64,000 nt of DNA from contig SPDT01000013.1 of NCBI GenBank assembly GCA_008477525.1, positions 1,039,501-1,103,500 on the forward strand, written 5' to 3'. Of this stretch, positions 24,617 through 37,915 are shown in pieces. Every line of letters begins with the position of its first letter. Position 1 is the stretch's first letter. Position numbers and translations under genes: made by a program. The DNA comes from Hypomyces perniciosus. Taxonomy: Eukaryota > Ascomycota > Sordariomycetes > Hypocreales > Hypocreaceae. The notes beneath the pieces were generated by a model. It was not told the DNA's origin, made no database searches, and was given only the letters and a program-made list of their open reading frames with translations.

Positions 24617-24743
24617 GGAGCATCTCAAAAGTAATGTCAAATTTAATAGCGGACTAAACCTAGTCCGGTAATATACCCTAACAGACTATTTCTTTATTGG
24701 GTCTAGCTCTTTATTCGATTAGACATTACTTTTGAGATGCTCC
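24617..24743. mobile_element. 127-bp MITE-like element with 22-bp perfect terminal inverted repeats
   Basis: Positions 24617-24638 (GGAGCATCTCAAAAGTAA plus TGTC) are exactly complementary to 24722-24743. Similarity continues inward for about ten more bases (7 of 10). The 83-bp centre is AT-rich and non-coding. No flanking target duplication is evident, so the superfamily cannot be assigned. Confidence 0.7.
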
Positions 24744-25087
24744 TCCGTACGCCCATATCATGTGCCTTGACCATTACATGATCATTTAAGATGATAGTTC
24801 CACATCACGGCACATTCCTTCATTCCCAACTCGATTTCCTAGATCCGGATGGTCATGATCATTTAGTTAGCAAGTTTTCATGTATTTAGGCAGCAGCATT
24901 TCCCACCTAACTTGGGATCAGCAAGAGTGTCGAATTCCATCATTTCCAATCCACCTATGAGCCCTCATACTGTTGATCTGTGATTGATAATATATAGCAC
25001 AGTATAGGCCCTATCACCCTCACGCCGCTCTCAGATAAGCTCAACACGTTGTATCTAAACCTAACTGTTTACAAGATTGTCATCAAT

Positions 25088-26226
25088 ATGGGCTCCCGAC
25101 TTTCCAAAGCCTCCCTAACTCCGGCACAGACTCAAAAGTCTGTCCCGCCATCAACATGGGTGGGAGCGTGCGTTCCAGCCGCCGCAAAAATCAGGAAAGA
25201 CTGTAATGAATATTTCCTCAAGCATTGGCCATTCCCGAGCCAGAGGAGCCGAGAGATTTTCGTCGCATGGGATCTTCCCGGCTGGGCGTGCTGGGCGTAT
25301 CCTGAAGCGCTTCCTGATCGCCGCTTAGCTGGGGTGAACCTCACCATACACCTGTTCCTCATCGACGGTGAGCAATTCATCAGTCTCTCAAACCTGGCTC
25401 TAACAGACCCCGTGTAAAGATAGAGGCTCATGTTGAGAGAACCGAGCAGACCTCTTGGATGACATGTCACTCTCCGAGGGCAAAGCGCTCTGTGATAAGC
25501 TCTATGACATCACAAAAGGCAAAGTAAAGGCGGATCGATGCAATCCTATCGAGTATCTGATGCATGACATCTGGGAGAATTTGCGGGCCATCGACAAGGT
25601 CCTCGCGAACGAGATGGAGGCACTTTGCTTCCAGTTCTGGGAATCGCAAGCCTCTCAGGATCGTGTGGCTCCAAAGGGACTACGAGGCTACCTTGACTAC
25701 CGTGAGCTTGATATCGCATCACCGTACGTTTTCCTCCCTGGCTACTATAGCGCTTGATTCCATCACCAAACCATAATGAGCCCTCTCACTCACTCTCACC
25801 TCTAGTGTCCTCTTGGTCTTGTAACGTTTCATGACAGGCCACAACGTCCCTGCCTCGGACAGAGCTATCGCGGCAGCTCTCGAAAAGAACTACTCCAACC
25901 ATCTTGCCGTAGTCAACGATATCTACTCCTTCGACAAGGAGTTCCGTGACGCTGTGGCTAAGCGCACCGAAGGTGCAACCCTTTTCAATGCCGTGGCTGT
26001 CCTTGCTCATGATGCTGGCTTGCCATTTGATGCTTCAAAGCGTTTACTATGGTCCATGTGTCGGGAGTGGGAAGCCCGCCACGACGTCATAGTTGGCGAT
26101 CTCGTTAAAAGTGGGTGCTCAGATATGCTGATGGCCTATGCAGAGGATATTAAAATGCGACTGAGTGGAAATGAGATCTGGAGCCGAGAGACGTTGCGAT
26201 ATAACCGGCTGGAGTTCAATGCGTGA
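25088..26226 (+). pseudogene. Sesquiterpene synthase, aristolochene-synthase-like, one premature stop
   Basis: Class I terpene cyclase resembling fungal aristolochene synthase, which cyclises farnesyl diphosphate in the cytosol. Exons are 25088-25367, 25450-25723 and 25806-26226, with 82-bp introns (branch CTCTAAC in the first). They join to exactly 325 codons, close to the family's usual length of about 340. The metal-binding motif DDLLD is created across the first splice (D|DLLDDMS), and the NSE triad is NDIYSFDKE at 25915-25941. LDYRELDIASP and the C-terminal GNEIWSRETLRYN also match. The only defect is TAA at 25822-25824 between VLLVL and RFMTG, consistent with CAA to TAA by a C-to-T change. 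An upstream in-frame ATG at 25049 is possible; 25088 is preferred because it starts a typical N-terminus. No clustered tailoring genes are visible. Confidence 0.85.
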
Positions 26227-27470
26227 TGAAGTTATGTTGGCAGAAGGTCATGCCATTCTCATCTACAACGGATTTCTTATAAATGATGGACTCTTGACAG
26301 ATGGAAATACCAGTATGTATTTAAATCATCTTAAAGAAGGTCGATTTTCTCCCTTTATGCAGGTAGTTAATTTCTATAAGTCCTCCAGAAGTTCGCAACG
26401 TCACTATCTCAAGCCTACGGCCGCCTGTTAGTGGAATACAACCCGGAGTCAAGGGTTTTTCCAGTGGCTATTACATGTACGCTGTTGTGAGATCATCCTG
26501 CAGTGCGGACGCAGACTTTCTGCTCCCAAAAAGTGCTACATCCCCGGTAGTGAGAAGCGCTGTGGCGAGTCCGATCAAGGGGGATATGTACAGCATATCG
26601 CTGAACCAGTACATGCGCATTGTATAGACGGCGTCTGTCGCGTGCGGACAAATATAGTCAACCAGATGTGTGGCTGTCTCACTGGATGCGCACACGAGAG
26701 GTCTGTCGGTTTCCCACTTGTATCCAAGGCCGTTATACCCCAAAGAAATATGGTGTTTGCGGCGCAAGGCCTGGGGAGGGCGGCTACTATGGATGTGGAG
26801 TATTTGATCAGAATGGTGTCGGCTACTGTGCGTCAGGTGTTAGTAAGGCTGCACTATTAAGGTCGGCAAATGCCATTCATTATCTGAGACAAGGCGAGTG
26901 CTGCGGCAAGAGAACCAGGCATGAGGGGGAATACTCTACTTTCAGACATGTGATACAGTTGGTCTCTGCCCCCAGAAAAGATCAAAGATGTGAGGGTTGA
27001 CGACACCCTAGAAGTGGTAGATGTAGTATTTTTCCACGGAAGCTGATGGGAATTCGTTGTGTGCATGTCAGACGAGAATAGAATCCATTGCGATCGTGAT
27101 ATTGTCAAACCTAGCTATGGATCGTAGCACTCATGCTCGAAAGATTGTTGCTTGGTCATCAGCATATCGACTCCAAGTGGATATGTCATGAGATGAAAGG
27201 GACTGTACGCTTCTGGTTTGCTACTGAGCAGGCCAAACTGCCAATTCTCGATACCTTATGTTAGGTTTTGTGCGGCCCGTTGTAGTTCACTAAATCACCG
27301 TTACTCGTTAGGTCTATTGCATTATCCAGTCAGAATAACGGAGGCGGAGAAAGAAACGGTTTATAGAAAGAAAATAATTAAGTGCCCTGAGATCTATTTG
27401 CGTGAGCTGACAAGGATAAGCAATCTCGGGGCTTCTGCTTTACTTTTTATAGGTTTAAGTAAATAAAAGA
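26227..27470. other. Region without an identifiable gene
   Basis: Minus-strand frames at 27108-26857 and 26767-26471 include hydrophobic stretches (SDMLYISPLIGLATALLTTG) that might be remnants of a membrane protein, but frames are broken and I cannot assign a family. Base composition drops sharply at about 27470, where the AT-rich block begins. Confidence 0.3.
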
Positions 27471-30142
27471 GGGGGGTCTCTTTTAAAGGGATATTTCAAA
27501 AAAAAAGGCTTAACTATTTTATATTCTATAAAATAGCTTTATTTTTTTAATTTACTATATTTATAGGCAGACTTTTTATTATATTTAAAGCGTTTATAGT
27601 ATTTAAAGAAAGCTATATATTTCAATCTTTCTGTTAAAAGTATATAAAATATAAAATACAAAAGTTCAAGTTTTAAAGGGGAAGTTAAAGCTTTAAATCT
27701 TTATTATTTATAGCCTTTTGAAGTTTTATTAAATTAATTTTATTCCTTTACCTTTATAATTTCTTTTTTAATTTATCTTTTAATATATATAATTCTAGTT
27801 TAATTTTATAGTAAAGTAAAGAAAGCTGTATTTTATTTAATTAAATAGTTAATTTATTTATTGCCTATAATATCTTTATATTTTAAAATTTATAAAATAA
27901 GAATGTTATAAAAGAAAATACTTTATATTAATTTTTAAAAGTATATATATATTTTTAATATAAAAAAGGGGGTTTATTTAATAGTTTATTAGTAATTAAT
28001 AAATTATATAAAAAAAGGAAAGTTAGTTAAATTATATAATCTGTTTTTATATATTTAACTATTAACTTTATAGCCTTTAAAGCAGCCTATACCTTTAGAT
28101 TATAGACTTTTATATTATTAAAGTATTTAATCTTTATAATTACTTTTACTTTATAAAAATAATTACTTTTTAGCTTATATTCCTTTTAATTTCAAATTCC
28201 TGAAAGTAAATAAACATTAAATAAAAAAGCAGGGATCTAGTTATTTTTAAATATTTCTTTATTATAGTCAATTTACTTTTACTTTTTAAATTAAGATTAA
28301 AGAGAATATATAAAGACTTTTTAATAAAAAATATAAATTTAATAGTTTTTTTAATTAAAGCAGTAATATATTAAAATTTAATTTATAGTAGTTAAAAAGG
28401 GAGTTTTTTATTTATATATTAATTAATTAAATAATTTTAAGTTAATTTTATAAATTTTACTATATATTTAAATTAAATTTAAATTAAATTAATATTAATT
28501 AAAGGGACCTTTAACCTTTTATATACAATAAAAGTATTTATAGTCTTTTAAATTAAAAGACTGCCTTTATCATAGTTTTAAAGGCTTTATTTATTTTATT
28601 TATTAAATTAAATACTTTTATATTTATTTATTTAATAAAGTTAGCCTATTATTATTATTTATACTTCACTTATTATACTTTTATTTTATATAAAGTAATA
28701 AAAAGGATATAAGCCTTTATAGTTTATATTAGAACTTTAAAAAGTAAGCCTTTTGAAGTTTTATTAAATAATTTAAAGAAATTTGAAATTTTATATATTT
28801 TAATTATAAATATCTTTATATATTTTTAAAAGAAAGCTTTCAATTAAAGTAAACCTTTAATTATTAAATATTTCTTTAAACTAAATTAATTTTCCCTTTA
28901 TTATAATACTTTTTTTTATATATTTAGCTATTTATATAATAAAAATATAATAACTTAATTTTAATATAATTAAAGATATTATATTTTTTACTTTTTACTT
29001 TAATATTTTATTAAATGGTTATTATATAAAAGTAATTATTTTTTAAAATAAATTTACTTATAATAAATATACTAATATTATTAATAGATTTAAAGTAAAA
29101 TTATTAATTTTTAAATTTAAAAATTAAATTAAAGTATAGTATTAATATAATAAAAAAATAAAAGACTTTTATAAAGTATTATATTTAAAGGCAAGGTTTA
29201 ATAAATTAATTTTATTTCTTTTATAAATAAAAGCTGTTTTATGATTTATAAAAGACTTTACTTATTTTATAAACTAAATAAACTAGCTTTATTGCCTAAA
29301 CTATAAAACTAGTTTATTGTTTATAATAATATTAAAGGCTTTAAAATTTATTAAAAGTAAATAAAGTTATAACCTCCCTGTTACTTAAAGCAATTTTAAT
29401 ATTATAAATTAAATAGGCAATTAAATTTATAGCTACTCTTTTAAAAAAAGCTTTAAAATACTGCTTTAAAAGGATTTTATATTTAAATGCTAAAAAGGAT
29501 ATCCTTTTAATAAATAGCCTTTTAAAGCCTTTTTTTATATAGGATAATAGTCAAATAGGCCTAAAAGCTTTATAGGTTATATGGTTAGGTTTATTAAATT
29601 TAAGTATAATAGTAACTTTAATATTTTAAAAAGGGAGCGGGTAGGATATTAATTTAAGGCAGCCTTTAAAGAGGTTTATAATAAACTTTTTAATAGTAAG
29701 CTATATATAGTATAAAAGGGTAATTAATATATTATCTGCGCTAAGCGCCATATTCCCTACTTTAATTACAGCTTTTTTGAATTTTTTTTACTGCAGTAAA
29801 TATTTTTAAAAAAGGCTATTTACTCTTTAAGGTTTAAAATACTTTTATTACTGTTTGTTAAAAGGGGGGGTTAAAATTAATTTAGAGTAGTGCTATTTAT
29901 ACAGATAGAAATAGCTATTTATATAGATAGTCTATGCGCCGCCCGCGAAAATCTCCGTAGCTTTTAATTCCTAACATTTTCAATAATACATTTAACTATA
30001 ATAACACCACTAATCCAATACTATCGGCACCCTTTACGATAATAAATATCCTTATTAACCCTTTATTAAATTAATTTAAAAATTCATTTAGCTTTAACTT
30101 TATTAATTACGTGGATTTTAATAGTGAAATTCCTAAGCAGCT
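27471..30142. repeat. Left part of the large AT-rich, RIP-like block
   Basis: Composition is overwhelmingly A/T, dominated by TTAA, TATA and AAAG words, with C nearly absent in CpA context. No open frame of useful length remains. A polypurine run ending in seven G at about 29858-29868 resembles the polypurine tract that precedes a 3' LTR, so this part probably includes an older retrotransposon end. 29950-30140 is less degraded. Confidence 0.6.
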
Positions 30143-30377
30143 GCAGTTGTAACGGGTGTAGCCTAACTGGAAAGCACGCAGTTAGGGCACTTCTGTATTG
30201 TCTATCTATAGCTAAGGAAGGAGGCTCTGTACTAGCTATGTATATGTTATATAGTTGTGCGTATAGGGTTGTGGCCGAGGTGGTTTCCTAATTAGGTAAG
30301 CGGTCTAGTATTGGTCGTATTTCCGGATTCGGCGTAGTCGTGATTCCGGGAGACATGACCTAGCCTGTGACAGCAGT
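30143..30377 (-). repeat. Solo LTR of the chromovirus family, minus orientation, duplication GCAGT
   Basis: LTR occupies 30148-30372 (225 bp); read on the minus strand it runs TGTCACAGGCTAGG to CACCCGTTACA. GCAGT flanks it on both sides (30143-30147 and 30373-30377). It is the same length as, and clearly homologous to, the LTRs at 34553-34777 and 39741-39965, but has far fewer C-to-T/G-to-A changes. Confidence 0.92.
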
Positions 30378-30394
30378 TACCTTTTAATATACTT

Positions 30395-30796
30395 TGTCGG
30401 GGGTAACTGACATGCCCAACGCACCCGCATTTTTTTTCCTTTTAGCTTACCCGAGAAAGGCTGGCTGCTTATTTAAGCAGCTACTGGAATAGGAAAACAT
30501 GGGAGTATAAAGATATACAGATAGACCTAGTTTAATAAAAAACAACCTTTTTCCCCCTTTAATATATAACTGTACCTATAAAAATATACCCGCTAAGGCG
30601 TATAAAGGTAACTATTAGTTGCTTTTGGCTGCTGGTATTATAATTAAATGATCTGCAGTATCTTTTAGTCCCTATATTACTTAATTACTGCTTTATAGTT
30701 CGATTAAAAGCGCGGTTCCTGCGTTTAATATTAGTTGTTATATATAGGTATATATATATTGTATATATATTTTAAAGTGCTAATTCCCCTTTAATA
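30395..30796 (+). repeat. 5' LTR of the outer element
   Basis: Begins TGTCGGGGGTAACTGAC and ends ATTCCCCTTTAATA (original TTGACA judged from the other copy). The first 70 bp are little mutated; the last 100 bp show TG-to-TA changes relative to the 3' copy. Confidence 0.82.
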
Positions 30797-33700
30797 AAAC
30801 TAGTAACTGAAATAAAGGGAAATCTCAGGGATTGCATTTTAAAAAGTAATTACTAAAGGCACTTTTATACTGCCACTAAAACCTACCTTTATTTCACTAT
30901 TAATAGAATTATAGGCTAGCCTTATTTAATCTTTATATAAATATAAAATAATTAACTAAAGAAATAGCTTAAAACCCTTTTTTATAACTATTTAATATAA
31001 ATTAATATAATACTTAACTTTAAAAACGCAGGTTATCTAGTTATAATTTTAAAAAGATATTAGGATTAGTTAATTTAGGTATAATGCGCTAAAATATAAT
31101 AAAAGAGTAAAACTTTAAGAAACTACTAGTTAATAATACCTGTTAATTAAAAGCTAAAATGCTAAGGAAAATTATTAAAAGACTAGTCACTACAGTAAAA
31201 GTAAATATATAAGTATAACAGTTAATACTATATAACTTAAGCCCCTTTAAACTATTAATATACTATTATAACCTTTATTTTATTTATTAATAGGTAGGTT
31301 AATAGGTAAAATAGCTATAGGGGGCTAATAAAGGATATATTAATTATTTGATTTCCTAGTATAGAGACTTTATTTTAATTTTACTAATATTCCTGGCAAG
31401 GTTTTTCTTAACTCTAGATAAAAGTATTATTTTTACTGCTTTTGCAGTCTTTAATATATAGGCTATCTTTATTTATATTAAAGATATTTAAAGAAGATAT
31501 AAAACAGATAATAACTTAATATCTTATAATTAGTATTAATATAGGAAACTATCTTTAAAAGATTAGCTAATTTGTTTATTTTAGACAGATAAATATAACC
31601 CTTTTTCTTTATAAAAGAACTCTTTATATTAGCAGAATATATTACTATAGCTTTATTATTAAAAGAATATATCCCTTTTTCAGTTAAAAAAGGAATACTC
31701 TTTTACAGGCTAGTTATTTAAGTTAAATAACTTTAATCTAAAAAAAAAAGTATTTTTTTATTAAAGAACTATTTAATTGAGACTTTAATAATTTACGCTA
31801 ACTTAAAGTAAAAGAGTTTAAATTAAACTAATAACCTCTTTTTACTAGAATACTAAACGCGACTTTATCTTTAACCCTTTAACTTAAGGAATTATTTAAT
31901 TATACACTTAATTTAATATTAATAATATTTATATTTATTGTAATAAAATTTAAAGAAAAGTTAAGCTTTTTAATAAAAAAAGGGAAATTATTATTTTAAA
32001 AGTTTCTTTTTTTATTTAAGCCTTTAAGAATATTTAAAGTATAAAGCTATTAATAGGGATTAACTTTATAAGTAAATTTAATAGTAAGAATATATTTTAC
32101 TTTTTATGAAACTATTAATAAAAAATAAACGATTAAAGAATTTTAATTAAAGATTAAAAGAGGTACTTAGAACTGTTTATAAAAGTAAAAAAATAAAAGA
32201 TAGTTTAGATTTTTATTAAAAAAAGTATTAGCTGGGATAAAATAAAAAAAAACTTTTATAATACTATAAGTAATAAAATAAAGATTAATTAAAATTATAT
32301 ATAGTATAACTTTAAAACCTTTATTGCTATAAATCTATAAGAATATAGTTGATAATAGATTAGTTGCTTTAATATTAATATTTTTATTAAAAGCTTAATA
32401 AAAGAAATTAAAGGATAGTAATACTGTATTCTTATGATATTGCGAAAGTAATACTATTAAAGCTGCTTTAGCTAATAATGGCTTTTAAAGGGATTAAAGA
32501 AATTAATGATTTTAAGGATTTAGTGTATATTAAGGTCTAGATACTTTTCTATAATAGCGTATTAATAAAGTTTAATATTTAAAGAGTTTATTTTTAAGAG
32601 TTTAATAAAAGACTATTTAAGATTAAGGATTTATTAAATTTATTTAAATTAAAGTTAAGCTTAAAGATAAGAAAATAAAAGAAAATAGCTTAAATTTACA
32701 GAATTAACTATAACTTTACAGTTCAAAGATTAAATAAATACTTTATCTAAAAGATTTAATAAGCTAGCGATTTAACTCTTTGAATAGAAAGAAAAGGTAA
32801 TTAACCTAAGAGAAAGAGAATATTATCGCATTACTACGAATAATAATAAACCTAAATAAAGACCTTTTACTTTAATAATTGCTATTAATAATATTAATAT
32901 AATAGACCCTTTATATAATAATATATTAAACACTTTCTTTATTAATTATTTAAAGGTAATTGCTAATATTAAATATTATTAGTATTATATAAATAAAAGC
33001 TATTTTCCTTAGAATTACGCTAAGCTGGCTTATAATAAAGGCTATAGGTTTATAATATATAACCTAGCAGTAAAAATAGCTTAGGTAAGCTTATAGAAAA
33101 CCTTAGTCCTAGTTTAATTTATTATAGTGGTTATAACTATTAAAACCTATATATAAAAATACTAGCACTTTAAGTAGAATGATATAGAGCTTAGAATAAG
33201 GTTTTATTAAGCCTATTATTTAAAAAAAAATAAAACCTAGCTTCTTTAATTAGGAATTAAACCCCTATAAAATTAAACTCTTTAATACTATCTATAAAAA
33301 AATAAAGTATAGGGAAATATTTAAAATTTAGGTATTATAAAGATTAAATATAATCCCCATAAAAGGATTAATAATAAATATTATATACTTTGCAGGCAAA
33401 GATTAAATAATTATTAATAAAAGAGATAATATATAAATAAAAGGGATTAAGAAAATTTCTATAAACTTAATTAAAATAAACCCTTCAAAGGAACCTTTAA
33501 ATAAAGATAATTAGGCTAGTTTAATTAAGGAATTATTTAATTAAACTCTTTTTATTAACTTTATAACTAAGAAAAGATAAAAGTGCATTTAAATAATTAA
33601 TAAAGCAGATAAATAAATTAAAAAGGAGCTATTACTGCTTTAATTAAAGTAGCTAATTAAAATAAAGTAATTAAATTTAGACCTTATATTTATAACTTTA

Positions 33701-34552
33701 AAGGCTATATTATCTAGACTATAATATAATAAAGAAAGCAGAACTAAAGGCACTAAAAATAAAGAGGAATTACTAGAAGTAAAGTAAATTAAAATAATAA
33801 TCTATATAGTAATTTTAGATAACGCAATTAAGCTTAAAACTAGTATTCTTTTAAATACTATTCTCAAACTCGCAAATACTTTAAAAGCAGACTTAATTGC
33901 AAAATTATAAAAAATTACTAAAATACAGTTTTATAGGAAAATTAACTTAATTATCTTTAAATATACTTTATATTAAATAATATTTACCTTTATATATAAA
34001 TACCTTTTAAAGGAAAAACTATTAAAAAGACTAGATATAATAGCTATATATATAAAACTGACTATATAAGTTATTTAGTTACTATAAAATTAACCTTTTA
34101 AAGCTATAACTTTATAACCCTTATTAATAAAGGCATTATTAAATAAACAGTTATTTAATTTTAAAGAATTAAACCTATTATTACTTTTAAAAATATACTT
34201 TTATAAGCTAAAGTAATTAAATATAGCTATTAATTATAAAGTAAATTAATTATAAAAGTCTATAACCTGGATTTATATAGTTTAAATAGGAAAGATCCTC
34301 TATTATTTACAGGACTTACTGTAAATATAAGTATATTTAAAAGAGCTTAATAGTATAGTTATTAAAGTATTTATAAATTTAAGGTTAAAAGGAAATATTA
34401 TTTTTTATTAATTAACTATAACATATAGTATAATAATATATTCCTATAAAGCAGTTAATATTATATTTAATAATAAGTAAGTAAATATATATAGGGAAAC
34501 TGTTATTTAAGTATATATAAATAATGCCTAGATAGCAGTTAAATTTTATATT

Positions 34553-34777
34553 TGTCACAGGCTAGGCTATGTCTCCTGGAATCACGACTACGCCGAATCC
34601 GGAAATACAACCAATACTAGACCGCTTACCTAATTAGGAAACCACCTCGGCTATAACCCTATACGCATAACTATATAATATATATATAGCTAGTACAGAG
34701 CCTCCTTCTTTAACTATAAATAGATAATACAGAAGTGCCTTAACTGTATGCTTTCCAGTTAAGCTACACCCGTTATA
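34553..34777 (+). repeat. 5' LTR of the inner chromovirus
   Basis: Starts TGTCACAGGCTAGGC and ends ACACCCGTTATA, where the unmutated family member ends GTTACA. Same 225-bp length as its partner and as the solo LTR at 30148. Confidence 0.92.
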
Positions 34778-35822
34778 TATCTATAGCTTAGCTACTACCT
34801 AGCCAGTAAGTAATAGAACTTTTACTGCAGAAGGAAAATAGCGAATTTCGGAGACTAAGCCTTTAAGGGCAATAACATATAGTCGCGGATCAATAAGCTG
34901 TTCTACCTTTACAGGAATAAATAGCTATACTAATAAGAAAGCTGGAATCTATAGCATTAGCGACTTAAGGGCTAAATAGCTAGGAAGACAAGATATTATT
35001 CCTTCCGCAACCTAAATAAAAGCCCGCGCAGGCCGCAACTATAAAGCCTGCATTAACCTTTATAATAGAGTTTATATAAGCTTTTAAGGTTAAAAGGAAG
35101 CTACTCTTTAATCTATTTAAATTCTTAAGAAAGCGAAAAGAGTATACTATATAAGCGTAAAATATATATAAAAAGCTTAAATTTAATAAAGAGTTTTATA
35201 ATAGTAATAAAGAATAGTAGTACTTTATTAACTCCTATTTAAATACTATATTTAAGTAGGTAGTTGCTATTTTTTATATATTAAAAGTAACTAACAGGAA
35301 TTATAACCTAGCAGAATTTATATAATATTTAGACTATATTTATAAGGATTAAGGACTCTAGAACTAAGCTATGTAAAAGCTGTGCACTTTTAAGTAAAGA
35401 GATAAGATTTCGCTTTTATCTTTCCTTCCTTGCTTTAAATAAAAGCTCTTTAAAGCAGGCAGTAATAACTGGGCTAACTAAACTAAAATTATCTTCCTTA
35501 AAGGAGTATTATTTCTAGAACTATAATTCCGCTTAGTAATAATAGATTTACTGTTTACTTATAGCAAATAGCTTACTAAAGTTTAAGATATTGCTAGCCG
35601 CGTTAAATAATTAAATTTAAACTAATAGAACGCGGGAGCTGCTTTAATAAGCTACTCCTGGCAGAAAAAATATAATAAGCCTTAACTATATTATACTTTA
35701 AAGGACTATATATAAGCAGTTAATAAAAAAGGCAATACCTAAATAAGGGGTATAAACCGTATAAAGAACTAGTGCTGATATAGCTTTTTAGCGAGTAAGG
35801 CAGATACTGCCTAGAAGGCTAT

Positions 35823-35876
35823 ATATTACTGTTGCAGGAAAGAGGGATATATTGCCTAGTTTTGCAAGAAAGGCTA
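35823..35876 (+). other. Chromovirus gag zinc-knuckle remnant
   Basis: Reads YYCCRKEGYIA-stop-FCKKG. It fits the CCHC knuckle C-x2-C-x4-H-x4-C if the first Tyr was Cys (TGT to TAT) and the Tyr after KEG was His (CAT to TAT). Confidence 0.7.
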
Positions 35877-36104
35877 TAGAGTTTAAGTATATTAAGTTTA
35901 GATTGCTGACTGTAAGTCTAATAATAATAACTAGTATATTAATAGCGAGGAAGACAGTAACTTTAGCGATAAGTTAAAAGATTAGCTTTAATATAAAGTT
36001 AGGTGTTAAAGTTTATAAAGGAAGAATTAAAGGGATAAAAGGAGTTTAAAGAGTAAATAACTAGCGAATTAGTAATATTATAAGTTAGAATAGAGAATAT
36101 ATTT

Positions 36105-36170
36105 ATTATAGTATTATTCGATACTGGCTATAACCTTTATATTATTATAAACTCCTCCTTTACCTAAAAG
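36105..36170 (+). other. Chromovirus aspartic protease remnant
   Basis: VLFDTGYNLYIIINSSF matches the retroviral-type protease active-site strand (DTG/DSG followed by A-x-x-x-I). Confidence 0.65.
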
Positions 36171-36579
36171 TTATACTTTTTATAGATTAAGATTATTAAA
36201 AGGAAGATTAAGATATTTACTAAAATCTATAAAAAGGTAAAAACTAGCTGTATTACTGTTATTTACCTAGATTTATACAGCTATATTAAATATTAATATG
36301 CCTATATAGTAGATAAACTAGATTATAACCTAATCCTCAGTAAGCCTTAAGCTAAGGTTAACTAGGTAGTATATAATATAGCTAAAAAGGAAATTAGCTA
36401 TAGAAGAGCTAGCCTATAGTTATAATTACAGATAAAGAGGAGCCTAGGAATATTAAAGTTATATAAAAAGCCCGGCTTATACTAGCTTTAATATTGCAAG
36501 TAAAATACTACTATACTAAAAGGAATAGTGAAAATAAAGTATATTTCCTTTAAGCTATTAGCTTATTTAATATTAAAAA

Positions 36580-37480
36580 AGCACTTTAGCCTAAAAAACC
36601 TATAGATCTTTAAAAATATATCCCCCTTAAACTATATAAAAAGTTCTATTTACTATTCTCTATAAAAAAAGCTATTAAGCTTTTACTATATTGCTTTAAA
36701 GTTAATTTACAGATTCCTTTAAAAGCTAATAAATACAGCAAAAAACTAGAACTCTTTTAAGGCCCCCTTTATAGTATATTATATAAAGAACTATTAGTAT
36801 TATAAAAGACCCTCTTTAATTTACTTAATAAGGGATTTATTTAAGCTAATAGCTTAGCCGCTGCAGCCCCTATCCTTTTTATTTAAAAACCTAAAAGAGG
36901 AATTCGCTTTTATATAGACTACTGCGCTTTAAATGCAATAATGCAGTAAAATCGCTACCCCCTCCCCCTTTTTTTTTAAAACCTTTAATAGTTTAATAAA
37001 AGCGAAGTAGTTTATAAAGCTAGATATAGTAGCTGCGTTTTATAAAATTAAAGTCGCGAAAAAAGAAGAATATAAGACTGTATTTTATATACACTATAGC
37101 CTATATAAATAGCAAGTAGTTTTATTTAAATTTACTAGTATATTAGTTGCGTTTTAATAGTATATTAACTAGGTACTATACCCTTTTTTAAATGACTTTA
37201 TATCTATATACTTTAATAATATTTTAATTTATACTAATAGGTTATAAAAAGACTATATAAAAAAGGTCTGGCAAGTTTTATATACCCTTGCTAATATTAG
37301 GCTATATTTAGATTTTAAAAAGTACACGTTTATATAAAAAAAGATTAAATATTTAAGTTTATTATATATACTAGTAAAGGAATTGCCTATAACTTTAAAA
37401 AGTAGTAAGCTATTAATAAATAGCAGGTATTTATAATAGTAATAGGAGTTTAAAGCTTTTTTAGCTCTATTAATTACTAT
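36580..37480 (+). other. Chromovirus reverse transcriptase remnant
   Basis: Recognisable blocks in order: NKGFI-stop-ANSLAAAAPILFI, RFYIDYCALNAI, NRYPLPL, KLDIVAAFYKIKVA, and FNNILIYTNRL, where the last should be the catalytic xDDILIYT block. GAT-to-AAT changes have removed both aspartates. Confidence 0.8.
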
Positions 37481-37754
37481 TAGATATTTATCTTAAAGTT
37501 TTTTCGGATAGTTTACCTGCTTATAAAGCTAACTAAAAAAAGGACCCCCTTTTAGTAGAAAAGTATAGAAAAAGTAGCCTTTTAAAAGCTTAAACGCCTC
37601 TTTATTAAAGCCCTTATACTATAAGCTTAGGATCCTATAAAATACACATTTATTAAAGTAGACTATTTAGGATATACTTTAAGGGGAGTCTTTTTATAAA
37701 AGAATAAAAAGGGAGAATGCTATATTATAGTTTACTATTTATAGAAGTTAAGCC

Positions 37755-37915
37755 TTATTAAATATAATTATTTTATTTATAATAAGGAAATACTAGCAGT
37801 AATTTACTGTCTAGAAGAGTAGAGAGTAAAGCTATATAGCTGCGACCCTTTTATAGTTATTTTAAACTATAAGAATTTGCAGTTTTTTATAATGCGCAGG
37901 AAACTGTTTAAATAA
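37755..37915 (+). other. Chromovirus RNase H remnant
   Basis: NYFIYNKEILAVIYCLEE followed by a stop where Trp is expected, then VILNYKNLQFFI (family: YTDHKNLEYFM). Asp-to-Asn and Asp/His changes again fit G-to-A and C-to-T. Confidence 0.75.

Noticed and set aside
26471..27108. Possible membrane-protein gene on the minus strand
   Set aside because: Hydrophobic stretches exist but frames are short and no family could be matched, so it is listed only as an unassigned region.
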